Shown piece after piece: positions 1-7,231 of a stretch of DNA of 17,424 nt. Numbering within the stretch: the first letter of the stretch is position 1; each line of letters starts with the position of its first letter. Source of the DNA: Dehalococcoidia bacterium UBA6495 (GTDB lineage: Bacteria > Chloroflexota > Dehalococcoidia > Lucifugimonadales > UBA826); the NCBI GenBank assembly GCA_002435305.1, contig DJMH01000041.1, positions 4,956 through 22,379 of the forward strand, given 5' to 3'. The notes below the pieces were generated by a model, which was given only the letters and a program-made list of their open reading frames with translations, was not told the DNA's origin and ran no database searches. The translations under genes and the position numbers were made by a program.

Positions 1-435
1 GAAACCAATTCTAAAAGCAAACCATCTGAATTGGGAACAAATGAAGTGAATCTCCGAGCAATCGCTACCGGCGATAGTATTGATGAACATTGGAACGAGT
101 TATTACGCTCGTTAAGACAAACCGGCAAAAGATTTAATTTGGGTGCCTTGCTTCGCGGATGCAAAGAACGGAAAATTAAAGATGACACTTTGGTGTTAAC
201 CTTCCTGCATAGTTCTCATCTCGAAAGAATCAATAGCGAAATAGAAGACCCGTTAGTAAATGGACAATTTGAAAGTGTCGTCGAAAATGTTCTAGGTAAA
301 AAGTATAAAATTAGTGTGGAACTGTCCAGTAATGAAGTGAGATCGGTCCGAGGTCCCATTGGTCAGCAAAGTCATCTGGTCCGAGCTGCACAATCACTTG
401 GAGCCCGTATAGTTGAAGAAAGGAGTAAACCATAA
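1..435 (+). CDS. dnaX: DNA polymerase III subunit gamma/tau, C-terminal fragment
   Basis: The reading frame is open from the first base and ends in TAA at 433-435, so this is the 3' end of a longer gene that begins upstream; the TTG at 31 is only an in-frame codon, not the real start. The visible 145 residues lack the ATPase (AAA+) part of the clamp loader. They show the C-terminal pattern found in many bacterial gamma/tau proteins: a Trp-containing helix (EHWNELL), a stretch with alternating charge and hydrophobics (DDTLVLTFLHSSHLERIN), then a final segment ending LVRAAQSLGARIVEE, which matches the usual 'AAxxLGAxIV' tail. In the family the protein is the motor of the clamp loader that places the sliding clamp on primed DNA. 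The following ybaB and recR genes give the classic dnaX-ybaB-recR order, which strongly supports the call. The stop codon overlaps the next start by one base, suggesting translational coupling. Confidence 0.85.
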   Translation, partial: ETNSKSKPSELGTNEVNLRAIATGDSIDEHWNELLRSLRQTGKRFNLGALLRGCKERKIKDDTLVLTFLHSSHLERINSEIEDPLVNGQFESVVENVLGKKYKISVELSSNEVRSVRGPIGQQSHLVRAAQSLGARIVEERSKP

Positions 436-743
436 TGATGAACCGTAACATGATGAAACAGGCTCAACAGTTGCAAAAACAAATGCTGAAAGCCCAGCAA
501 GAAATTGAGGAAACTAAAGTGGCATTTTCTTCGGGTGGAGGTGTGGTAAAAGTGGTGGTATCTGGGAAAATGGTAGTGGAATCAATAGAAATAGATCCGG
601 ATGCGGTGGATCCCGATGATGTTGAAATGCTTCAGGATCTTGTATTATCTGCGGTTAATGGCGCAATGGAAAAGGCTCAGGAATTGGCATCTTCAAAAAT
701 GGGTGCTATAACCGGAGGGTTGAACATACCAGGCCTTACCTAG
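435..743 (+). CDS. ybaB: YbaB/EbfC family nucleoid-associated protein
   Basis: A 102-residue protein, the usual length of the family. It begins with a long charged helix (MMKQAQQLQKQMLKAQQEIEETKV), then the conserved glycine-rich beta turn (FSSGGGVVKVVVSGKMVVESIEIDP), then a second helix (DLVLSAVNGAMEKAQELASSKMGAITGG). This is the full YbaB fold. Family members form dimers that bind DNA with little sequence preference and coat the nucleoid. The ATG at 435 overlaps the dnaX stop by one base (TAATG). A good ribosome site, AGGAG at 421-425, lies inside the end of dnaX nine bases before the start. A second ATG follows at once (438), so either may be used. Its place between dnaX and recR is the common bacterial arrangement and suggests co-transcription. 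I see nothing unusual in the protein. Confidence 0.95.
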   Translation: MMNRNMMKQAQQLQKQMLKAQQEIEETKVAFSSGGGVVKVVVSGKMVVESIEIDPDAVDPDDVEMLQDLVLSAVNGAMEKAQELASSKMGAITGGLNIPGLT

Positions 744-744
744 A

Positions 745-1356
745 GTGAATATGCAATATTCGAGCGGGACCCCTCCTGTTCAGCGACTTATAGAAGAGTT
801 CAGTAGACTCCCAGGGATCGGTCCTAAATCGGCTCAGCGACTGACCTACCATCTAATTAGGATGCCAGCGGAGCAAGCCGAGAATCTGGCTTCCGCGATC
901 CTTTCCGTTAAAACTCGCATAACACTTTGCTCAAAATGTTTTCATATAACTGAAAATGATCCTTGTACTATCTGTTCAGATACAACACGGGATCAAAGTA
1001 AAATTTGTGTGGTAGAACAACCTTTGGACGTCATGGCTCTGGAAAAAACCTCTACATATGATGGGTTATATCACGTTCTCCATGGAGTTATCTCACCAAT
1101 CAATGGGATCGGCCCGGATGATTTAAAAGTAAAACCTTTGTTGCAGAGACTGATAGATAATGACGTGACTGAAATTATCATGGCGACTAACCCTAATTTG
1201 GAGGGAGAGGCTACTTCAATGTTCATTCATAAACTTATTGAACCGTCGGGGATAAAAATAACTAAACCTGCCAGAGGGCTTCCGGTTGGAGGCGACTTGG
1301 AATATGCAGATGAAGCGACACTAGGGAGAGCTATAGAAGGCCGACAAAATTTCTAA
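745..1356 (+). CDS. recR: Recombination mediator protein RecR
   Basis: About 200 residues, full length for RecR. In order: an N-terminal helix-hairpin-helix (LPGIGPKSAQRLTYHL, about residues 22-37), a four-cysteine zinc finger (C62, C65, C74, C77 counting from the GTG), and a Toprim domain starting at about residue 87 (KICVVEQPLD) with the acidic segment NPNLEGEATS near residues 149-158. RecR works with RecO and RecF to load RecA on single-stranded DNA coated with SSB during gap repair. The start is either GTG at 745, two bases after the ybaB stop, or ATG at 751. Neither has a good ribosome site at the usual distance (a GGAGGG lies at 715-720), so translation probably depends on coupling to ybaB. 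recO follows with only a short gap, placing both partners of the same complex in one operon. Confidence 0.95.
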   Translation: MNMQYSSGTPPVQRLIEEFSRLPGIGPKSAQRLTYHLIRMPAEQAENLASAILSVKTRITLCSKCFHITENDPCTICSDTTRDQSKICVVEQPLDVMALEKTSTYDGLYHVLHGVISPINGIGPDDLKVKPLLQRLIDNDVTEIIMATNPNLEGEATSMFIHKLIEPSGIKITKPARGLPVGGDLEYADEATLGRAIEGRQNF

Positions 1357-1382
1357 CTTCCACAGTGTTTCAAGGCGTGCCT

Positions 1383-2159
1383 ATGACAGGTAACCGAGTT
1401 TATAAAACCAAGGCTATTGTTTTAAAGCAAATGCCAATAGGTGAAACCAATCGAATCATCACGTTTTACACGCGCTCCTTTGGTAAGGTTGCGGCTGTGG
1501 CTCGCGGGGTAAGACGTCCAGGCAGTAAATTTGGCGGCAGTTTAGAAATCCTGAACCATGTCCAAGCTTCGATTGCTCGTGGAAGAAGCCTCGATAATGT
1601 CAATGAATGTGTAGTGATTGAGTCCTATCAAAACCTCAGAAAAAATTTAACTGCCATCGCTGAGGGAATCTATATAGCGGAGTTGGTGGATACTTTTGGG
1701 GAAGATAGATCACCCAATTTTTCCTTGTTCGACATGTTATTAGAAACTCTATCCAATTTAGACCGATTAGAACATCGGGAATTTTGGATATTGTGGTTTG
1801 AATTTAGGCTGCTGCACGTCTCTGGCTTCCTTCCAGAGTTTGTGAGTTGTGTGGAATGTGGTAATGGTCTTGACAGAACTGACCATGTCTTTGATCCGAT
1901 AGCGGGAGGGGTTTTATGCCCTGATTGCGTTAATAACTATGGTACAGATCAGTCCTGGAATGTTTCTGTTTCCGCACTCACAGTACTTAGGTTTTTCCAA
2001 AGGTCCCTTAATTTGAACCTCCGGTCAGATAGTTCTGATCCTTATGTAGATGACTTGGTAGACGTTAAGGCTTTCTTGAGAACATATATGAGATATATTG
2101 CCGAAAGAGATTTGAAATCTACTGGGTTTTTGGACTTAGTTAGGTTTAAAGAAAGCTAG
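1383..2159 (+). CDS. recO: DNA repair protein RecO
   Basis: 258 residues from the ATG at 1383. The frame also opens at GTG 1365, but that codon has no ribosome site, while AAGG at 1371-1374 lies eight bases before 1383, so I prefer the ATG. The N-terminal OB-fold is clear (YKTKAIVLKQMPIGETNRIITFYT, then GKVAAVARGVRRPGSKFGGSL, the usual DNA-binding loop). The middle is the helical RecO domain. A four-cysteine zinc site follows at about C156, C159, C179 and C182 (SCVEC ... LCPDC). RecO binds SSB and anneals or loads DNA together with RecR. It lies 26 bases after the recR stop on the same strand and is the last gene of the dnaX-ybaB-recR-recO block; about 220 bp with no gene follow it. Confidence 0.93.
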   Translation: MTGNRVYKTKAIVLKQMPIGETNRIITFYTRSFGKVAAVARGVRRPGSKFGGSLEILNHVQASIARGRSLDNVNECVVIESYQNLRKNLTAIAEGIYIAELVDTFGEDRSPNFSLFDMLLETLSNLDRLEHREFWILWFEFRLLHVSGFLPEFVSCVECGNGLDRTDHVFDPIAGGVLCPDCVNNYGTDQSWNVSVSALTVLRFFQRSLNLNLRSDSSDPYVDDLVDVKAFLRTYMRYIAERDLKSTGFLDLVRFKES

Positions 2160-2369
2160 TTAGCTGTTTTCTTGAAGTTCTCTTTTGTTTCCAATCCGCT
2201 TAGGCTCTTTTTCATTAGTAGATATATTTGCTGTGCTGCAATATTGGAAAGTCCAAAAGCCCAACTGAAAGAAAAAGATCAATTAATGGTTTATAAAATA
2301 AAAGGATAAAACTTAAAAATTGGCAAAAAATAACTTAGATGCTATTCTCCGCCTCTAGTCAATTAATAC

Positions 2370-2374
2370 GGAGG
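2370..2374 (+). promoter_or_regulatory. Ribosome binding site that fixes the start at 2381
   Basis: GGAGG, six bases before ATG 2381. The same frame is open from an ATG at 2339, but that upstream start would run through this site and has no ribosome site of its own, so 2381 is the better start. Confidence 0.75.
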
Positions 2375-2380
2375 TTTTTT

Positions 2381-2992
2381 ATGCCGAATTATGTATTGCA
2401 ATCAAGAAGGGTTGCCAAACCTGGATCAGGCCAAAAAGTGCTCGATGCGGTAGTTGAACAGTTCAAAACTGGATCAACTCAAGGAAACGTGTCTATATCA
2501 GTGAACGCTCCTACGGGTTCAGGCCATTTGATAGTTGGGGCAAGAGTATTAGGTTCAATTGATGAGATAGAAAAGGTCAATGATAGAGTAATTGGCTCAA
2601 TGAATATTTTGGATTCAATAGACATTCATTGCACCGATGTACAAGCTCAAGTTCTAAGAATTCTAGCTCCTGCCGAAAACATGCCGTCTAAGCCCAAGTA
2701 TATGGCCAGAAATATTCTGAAAGCCAAATCAGGTAAAGCTCAAGAATTGGCAGCTGCACTTTTGGAGATAAGAGATCTATACGGCGATGACATGAAACCC
2801 TTAATTACAGTGCCTTATGTAGGCAACCAAGACATTGTAAGGGCGACTGCTATCTACGACAGTTTAGCCAGTTTTGAGAAGCACTCTGATGCAATATATG
2901 GAGATAAATTCAAATCTGCTGTACAAAAAGTTCGAGATTTGAGGCAAGCTTATATTAGGCATACGGCACGTATGGTTTATGTAGCTAACTAG
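2381..2992 (+). CDS. Two-repeat hypothetical protein, possible dimeric alpha/beta-barrel (DABB) type
   Basis: I do not recognise a named family for these 203 residues. No signal peptide or membrane segment is visible, so it is probably cytoplasmic. The chain looks like two similar halves, about 3-95 and 107-201. Each starts with a strand (YVLQSRRVAKPGSGQ and YMARNILKAKSGKAQ), continues with a helix (KVLDAVVEQF, ELAAALLEI), then strands separated by a turn (GHLIVGARVLGS, DIVRATAIYDSL) and a helix beginning with a run of acidic and basic residues (IDEIEKVNDRV, FEKHSDAIYGDKF). That order matches the ferredoxin-like fold of small barrel proteins such as NIPSNAP or antibiotic-biosynthesis-monooxygenase-like domains. 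The similarity of the halves is by eye and modest. No catalytic residues can be named. Such proteins often sit beside degradation genes. It stands alone with its own ribosome site (GGAGG). Confidence 0.7.
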   Translation: MPNYVLQSRRVAKPGSGQKVLDAVVEQFKTGSTQGNVSISVNAPTGSGHLIVGARVLGSIDEIEKVNDRVIGSMNILDSIDIHCTDVQAQVLRILAPAENMPSKPKYMARNILKAKSGKAQELAAALLEIRDLYGDDMKPLITVPYVGNQDIVRATAIYDSLASFEKHSDAIYGDKFKSAVQKVRDLRQAYIRHTARMVYVAN

Positions 2993-3105
2993 ATCTAAAC
3001 AAAAGGACAAGAATTTTGGTGCAGTACTTTTGGGTCTTTTGGCTCAACCACCCTGGCGAACTGTGGGAAGGGTAGTACATAGAGTTCAGGTTTAGGAAGT
3101 TTTAT

Positions 3106-3139
3106 TACATGGCTTGTAGACCATATTACAAGCCATGTA
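3106..3139. terminator. Strong hairpin between convergent genes, probable shared terminator
   Basis: A perfect 13-bp stem (3106-3118 with 3127-3139, arm core ACATGGCTTGTA) with an 8-base loop. It lies between the 3' end of the gene at 2381-2992 and that of the convergent PHP gene, whose stop is three bases away. Neither side has a long T run (only TTTC on +), so it is not a textbook intrinsic terminator, but the position suits two-way termination or mRNA 3'-end protection. Confidence 0.6.
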
Positions 3140-3141
3140 TT

Positions 3142-4053
3142 TCATGAGACAAAAATAGGTTGTGTCCATGCCAATGCCCCATCGGAATCAATTATCTCTG
3201 CACGTACATATCCTTCATTGCCTTCAAATTCGTACCTGACTTTGTTGTCAGATACTTCCCTGAGCGTTTTCCCATTTTTTCCAATTAATCTGGTCAGGAA
3301 AACAAAATCATCAATCTGAGTTATGGAAAATTCAATGTGTTTATTTGAGATGTCCATGTCATCTAAATAAACTCCGGTTGAAGAATAGAAATTTCCCGTC
3401 TCCATATTTTTTATCAACGAATTTTGGTCATCCGATTCAGAACGCACCATTAACCAACCTCTACCGGGGTTATGTTTTTCTGGAGCGAAATCCTGATAGT
3501 CATGTGAATCGTCCGTTGCTGCACCATAAATAATCTTTTTATTGCTTAACATGTAATCCCACATTTCGGATGTTGAGAATTTCCCTTTTCCTCCCATGTT
3601 ATTGCAACCTCGGCTGGCGTTATAGACTTCGAACAGCATTGCTCCGTGAGTGGCCAACATTTCCCTATGGTCGAATGCCCATTTGAAATTAGGGTGATTA
3701 ATACAGGCTATTCCTCCGGCTTCCAAAATGTTATCTATATTCATTTGCAAAGTGGAAACCACATCCTCACATACAACGGGACTGACTAACTTATTTATTC
3801 CGATTGCCCCTATGTGCACTGGTGCCCTATTAGAGGATGCGAAAGCGGTCACCTCCTCTCCTGGGATCATTAGCAAGTTAGATTTTCCAGTATTCTGATA
3901 ATCAAGCAAAGTCAGATGGTTATGATCACTTAATACCAGAAAATCGTAATCATGATTTTCAAACCATTCACACACTTTCTCGGGACTTTCGTCTCCATCT
4001 GATTTGTTTGTATGTGTGTGAAGATTGCCTTTAAACCATTCTTTTGTACTCAT
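3142..4053 (-). CDS. PHP-domain metal-dependent phosphoesterase-like protein
   Basis: 303 residues with an N-terminal PHP (polymerase and histidinol phosphatase) domain. The metal-site motifs are in the expected order: H12-x-H14 with D19 (GNLHTHTNKSDGD), D43-H44 (VLSDHNH), the acidic GEE at 65-67, H80 (VHIGAIG), H120 (CINHPN), E142 (FEVYN) and D181-D182-x-H184 (GAATDDSHD). This set of His and Asp residues normally binds two or three metal ions and hydrolyses a phosphoester; the substrate of this subgroup is unknown. The last 80 or so residues (after GWLMVRSES) form a beta-rich tail often seen in secreted or sugar-linked PHP proteins, but I see no signal peptide. The ATG at 4053 is supported by AGGA about seven bases upstream. 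It is divergent from the amidohydrolase at 4211, and the shared intergenic region carries an inverted repeat, so the two may be regulated together. Confidence 0.88.
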   Translation of the reverse strand: MSTKEWFKGNLHTHTNKSDGDESPEKVCEWFENHDYDFLVLSDHNHLTLLDYQNTGKSNLLMIPGEEVTAFASSNRAPVHIGAIGINKLVSPVVCEDVVSTLQMNIDNILEAGGIACINHPNFKWAFDHREMLATHGAMLFEVYNASRGCNNMGGKGKFSTSEMWDYMLSNKKIIYGAATDDSHDYQDFAPEKHNPGRGWLMVRSESDDQNSLIKNMETGNFYSSTGVYLDDMDISNKHIEFSITQIDDFVFLTRLIGKNGKTLREVSDNKVRYEFEGNEGYVRAEIIDSDGALAWTQPIFVS

Positions 4054-4062
4054 TTGTTGTCC

Positions 4063-4185
4063 TTAGATCAACTAATTTTCAGACACTACAATTATAAGTT
4101 CGACTTATCTGAATAGGTAACAGATTTAGGAGCCTTTTTCCACAAGGTTCATTGAATAATGTATATTTGCCCAAAGTTGATCTAA
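4063..4185. promoter_or_regulatory. Divergent promoter region with a paired 11-bp inverted repeat
   Basis: TTAGATCAACT at 4063-4073 and its exact reverse complement at 4175-4185 face each other across the gap between the PHP gene (-) and the amidohydrolase gene (+). A TATAAT box on the - strand at 4091-4096 and TATATT on + at 4162-4167 are candidate -10 boxes; -35 matches are poor. Each repeat arm would then lie just downstream of a transcription start, a common operator position. The function is inferred. Confidence 0.4.
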
Positions 4186-4210
4186 ATGAAAAATATTTGG
4201 AGTTGTAAAA

Positions 4211-5242
4211 ATGCCGTTTGGTGGAAATGACTGGCTGGATTTAACGACCGAAGAAACTTTGGAACCTGATCTGCCTATATGTGATCCTCATCATCACTTT
4301 TGGGATCATAGATTGGAAAGAATTCCCTATCAGGAATATCTTTTGCCTGAATTGGTTGATGATATAACCAGCGGGCATAAGGTAACTTCTACCGTCTTCA
4401 TCGAAGCGCGGTCAATGTACAGGGAAAATGCAGCTGACCACATGAAACCTGTAGGTGAAGTTGAATTTGTTCAAGGCCTTGCGGCAGCTAGCGCCAGTGG
4501 GCTATATGGAGAAAGTAGAGCTGCGGCTGCGATAGTGGGGCATGCAAATTTAAATTTAGGTAGTGCTGTAAGAGAAGTTTTAGAGGCATTACAAGAGGCT
4601 AGCCCTGATAGATTTAGAGGAATAAGACATTCCGTTACATGGGACCCACATCCTGAAATCGAAAATACAGCACTTCATAAGATTGAAGGTCAGATGCTCG
4701 GCAACGAATTTCAGGAAGGTGCCAAAGTATTGGCAGACATGGGTCTTACCTTTGAGGCTTGGATGTATTCTCACCAGTTGAGTGAGTTAGTTGATCTAGC
4801 CAGGAACGTCCCTGATTTGAAAATAATCCTTAACCATGTAGGAGGATTGGTGCTTGATGGGCCCTATGAATCCCGTAGAGATGAGGTTTTGGAGAATTGG
4901 AGAACGAATATAAAAAGTCTGTCTGAATGCTCTAATGTGGTTGTAAAACTGGGTGGCATTGGGATGCCAAGAACAGGATTTGACTGGCACCGCAGGGATA
5001 AACCTATTGGCTCTGAGGAACTTGCTGGTCAGATGGCTCCTCTTTTGAGCTATTGCATTGAGCAATTTGGTCCCGAGAGAGGAATGTTTGAGAGTAATTT
5101 TCCTGTGGATAAAGTCTCTTATTCATATAACGTTTTATACAATGCATTTAAATTATTTTCCAAAGATTATACGGAAACAGAGAGAGCATTAATGTTTAGA
5201 GATAACGCCCTCAAAATATATAGTGTTAACGAAAATCTCTAG
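4211..5242 (+). CDS. Amidohydrolase (TIM-barrel, lactonase-like, COG3618 type)
   Basis: 343 residues. The metal-binding start of an amidohydrolase-2 barrel is clear: CDPHHHFWDH with H27-x-H29 (the family pattern is DxHxHFW). Later landmarks are VFIEARSMY (about 62-70), GIRHSVTWDP (137-146), SHQL with H188, ILNHVGG with H209 (the strand-6-type histidine), KLGGIGMP and finally MFESNFPVD with D300, the likely catalytic aspartate. This order is typical of the group with L-fuconolactonase, rhamnonolactonase and 2-pyrone-4,6-dicarboxylate lactonase, which open lactone rings, so hydrolysis of a lactone or a related ester/amide is the best guess; the substrate cannot be told. The protein is cytoplasmic, with no signal peptide. 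The start has a ribosome site (GGAG at 4199-4202, eight bases away). It is transcribed away from the PHP gene; no partner follows on the same strand. Confidence 0.88.
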   Translation: MPFGGNDWLDLTTEETLEPDLPICDPHHHFWDHRLERIPYQEYLLPELVDDITSGHKVTSTVFIEARSMYRENAADHMKPVGEVEFVQGLAAASASGLYGESRAAAAIVGHANLNLGSAVREVLEALQEASPDRFRGIRHSVTWDPHPEIENTALHKIEGQMLGNEFQEGAKVLADMGLTFEAWMYSHQLSELVDLARNVPDLKIILNHVGGLVLDGPYESRRDEVLENWRTNIKSLSECSNVVVKLGGIGMPRTGFDWHRRDKPIGSEELAGQMAPLLSYCIEQFGPERGMFESNFPVDKVSYSYNVLYNAFKLFSKDYTETERALMFRDNALKIYSVNENL

Positions 5243-5276
5243 GGGTTTGCATTAAATTGGGGTGGTACTTTAGTGG

Positions 5277-6515
5277 CTATTTCATGGGCCCAATGTTAAA
5301 GGGATTGCTTTTTTGAAGCCTCGAGGTGACCATTAAAACTATCAAACCAGCTGCAGTAATCGATGATGTTGTAATCAGTACGGCATCATAGTTCCATCGG
5401 TCCGCTATGCTGCCTGCTATCCCTGGAGCTAGAGCAGCTCCCCATACGCTGCCAATACCGACCATCGAGGAGAGTAAACCGAAATTTACTCTTCCAAGCA
5501 TTTCCGCTGTAATGACGGGTCTGACGATGCTAAATAACCCATATGGACCACCCTGGAAGATCACGAATATCACAATTATTATCAAAGAGGTTCCCCCCCA
5601 AACCAATGCGAGACTGGATAAGCATAAGCAAACTAAGCTTGTAAGGCAGACTGCCATGATTGGTATGTCTCTATTGCCGAACGATTCTGTGGCAAAAAGA
5701 ATTAGTCGGGCAATTACTTGCATTGGTCCAATGCACGATGCAAAAAGCACAGTTGTTCCGGGTGAAATCTCTCTGCTTTCTAGGAGTGGGAATATCTGGC
5801 TAATAATCATTCCTTGATTTGAAGAGAAGGCAGCGAAAATCGTTAGTAATCCCCAAAAGACTGGACTAGATAATGCAGGTTTGATTGTTTTCATCACTGA
5901 AATTTTGCTGTCTTTATCCAAACTTTGTGAGCTTGCTGGCTGTATCGATGTACCGTACCAAAATAAAGGCGCAGCAATAAAACAAAGGATTACAGTCAGT
6001 AGATATACAGTGATTTTCCAATTGTAAAGGTCGGTAATCAGCGTGCAAAGCGGATATGAAACAGTACTAGCAAACCCTGCTATTAATGTGATCATGATAA
6101 TACTGTTTTTGGCATCTGCTTGAAACGTTCGGGTAAGGTATGAGAAGCATGGGTCATATAGGCATCCAGCTAGGCAGCATCCTATCAGGAGCCATACCAA
6201 ATAGAATTGCCATAGCATTGTGACCATGGGCAGTAGTGAAAGTAGTAAGGCTCCCATAATTACACTGAATGTCATCAGCCTCTGGGAGTGCCCCCTATCG
6301 ATAATGCGCCCGGCAATCATTCCTGTTATCGCAGAGGCAATCAGGGCCAACGTGAATCCAATTGATAATTCCGCGATTCCCCAGTCAAACCAGACCTTCC
6401 ATTTCAATAGCAATACTGGAAAAACGTAGAAGAGGCCTGCCCAAGAAAGAGTCTCTCCCATCGCTAGAGACCAAAGTTTTTTATTGCGCCAAGGCGAGGC
6501 ACCTGTAGGAGTCAT
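5277..6515 (-). CDS. Major facilitator superfamily (MFS) transporter
   Basis: 412 residues from the ATG at 6515 (a TTG three codons upstream at 6524 is also possible; neither has a strong ribosome site). The sequence is very hydrophobic, with about twelve membrane segments split by a central charged loop (near SIQPASSQSLDKDSKISVMKT), as expected for MFS carriers in the inner membrane. The loop between segments 2 and 3 holds the signature GMIAGRIIDRGHSQR (about residues 65-79), the usual motif A with conserved G, D and R. The C-terminal half repeats the layout (GRVNFGLLSSMVGIGSVWGAALAP). MFS proteins move small molecules by proton- or gradient-driven exchange; this sequence does not reveal the substrate or direction. 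It follows the AlkA-like gene on the same strand by about 16 bases, so the two are probably on one message, though the pairing has no obvious metabolic logic. Confidence 0.88.
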   Translation of the reverse strand: MTPTGASPWRNKKLWSLAMGETLSWAGLFYVFPVLLLKWKVWFDWGIAELSIGFTLALIASAITGMIAGRIIDRGHSQRLMTFSVIMGALLLSLLPMVTMLWQFYLVWLLIGCCLAGCLYDPCFSYLTRTFQADAKNSIIMITLIAGFASTVSYPLCTLITDLYNWKITVYLLTVILCFIAAPLFWYGTSIQPASSQSLDKDSKISVMKTIKPALSSPVFWGLLTIFAAFSSNQGMIISQIFPLLESREISPGTTVLFASCIGPMQVIARLILFATESFGNRDIPIMAVCLTSLVCLCLSSLALVWGGTSLIIIVIFVIFQGGPYGLFSIVRPVITAEMLGRVNFGLLSSMVGIGSVWGAALAPGIAGSIADRWNYDAVLITTSSITAAGLIVLMVTSRLQKSNPFNIGPMK

Positions 6516-6531
6516 TGAATCCAACCAAGAA

Positions 6532-7176
6532 TTAAATATCGGCTATGGTAGCCTTTCTTTTGTGAGAACCATATATATGCCATAGGATAAGTGCCCCGAC
6601 ACCCCTAAAAGGTCTCCACGGTTCACCCATGGTTTCCATTGTTTTCACATCTGGCCTCATGTCAAGAGATTTAAGTATTTTCATTCCTTCTTGGAGCGCT
6701 ATGTCAGCTACTGGCCAGGCATCTAAGTCTGCAAGAGCAAAAAGCCTATAATTGTCTGCTGTCCAAGCGCCGACGCCCCTGATCTTAACGAGTCTTTGTT
6801 GCACAGACTCACCACTCATTTGAGGAAATGATTTTAGGTCCAATTCCCCAGTTGTGATTTCCTTAGCGATTCCAATGATATATTCAGCTTTCCTGCGGGA
6901 TAATCCCAATGGCATCATATCGTCTGGTTCCAGTTTGGATATAACTTGTTCTGTCGAGACCTCCGCCTCTTTCATACGGTTCCATACGCTCGTAGCGGCA
7001 GCTCCTGAAATTTGCTGACCCACGATTGACCTTGCCAATGTTTGGAAGGTAGCCGGTAACGAACGATCTGGCGGGGGGCCATATGTTTCAAGCGCGAGTT
7101 CGATGTCTTTATCCAAATTGGATATGGCTTTCAAAGCACCATCGGGGCCCTGTAGTTTTTCATACAAAACAGTCAT
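6532..7176 (-). CDS. DNA-3-methyladenine glycosylase II-like (HhH-GPD) base-excision repair protein
   Basis: 214 residues, matching the short bacterial AlkA-type enzymes without the extra N-terminal domain of E. coli AlkA. Features in order: LARSIVGQQISGAAATSVW (about 47-65, the first conserved helix region), GLSRRKAEYI (91-100), the helix-hairpin-helix LVKIRGVGAWTADNYRLF (129-146), then DAWPVADIAL with D158 in the position of the catalytic aspartate. The family removes alkylated bases such as 3-methyladenine from DNA, leaving an abasic site. The start is the ATG at 7176; no clear Shine-Dalgarno site is seen, and a 7+7 bp palindrome begins five bases upstream on the promoter side. The MFS gene follows closely. 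The gene is divergent from the Ni/Co transporter with only a 55-bp gap, so the two promoters must overlap or lie back to back. Confidence 0.9.
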   Translation of the reverse strand: MTVLYEKLQGPDGALKAISNLDKDIELALETYGPPPDRSLPATFQTLARSIVGQQISGAAATSVWNRMKEAEVSTEQVISKLEPDDMMPLGLSRRKAEYIIGIAKEITTGELDLKSFPQMSGESVQQRLVKIRGVGAWTADNYRLFALADLDAWPVADIALQEGMKILKSLDMRPDVKTMETMGEPWRPFRGVGALILWHIYGSHKRKATIADI

Positions 7177-7180
7177 GAGA

Positions 7181-7198
7181 ATGATACTAATGTATCAT
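7181..7198. promoter_or_regulatory. Palindrome in the AlkA-like / Ni-Co transporter intergenic gap, candidate operator
   Basis: ATGATAC, a 4-base spacer TAAT, then GTATCAT: a perfect 7-bp inverted repeat in the 55-bp gap between two divergent genes. On the - strand it contains TATGAT and TATCAT, which resemble -10 boxes, so a bound protein could block transcription. The regulator is unknown. Confidence 0.4.
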
Positions 7199-7220
7199 AA
7201 GGGTTGGAGCAAATTTCATT

Positions 7221-7224
7221 GAGG
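7221..7224 (+). promoter_or_regulatory. Ribosome binding site that supports the TTG start at 7232
   Basis: GAGG, seven bases before TTG 7232. An in-frame stop (TGA, 7220-7222) lies directly upstream and no other usable start occurs before the conserved metal motif, so the TTG start is forced. Confidence 0.7.
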
Positions 7225-7231
7225 TGTTTTC

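Noticed and set aside
2155..2164. GCTAGTTAGC inverted repeat at the recO stop as a terminator.
   Set aside because: Only 4-bp arms, with no good T run; too weak.
4789..4798. Third copy of the AGTTGATCTA operator-like motif inside the amidohydrolase gene.
   Set aside because: It encodes ordinary residues (LVDLA) and is one base short of the intergenic repeat; probably chance.
5407..5817. 136-codon open frame on + within the MFS transporter.
   Set aside because: Antisense shadow of a well-supported membrane protein gene.
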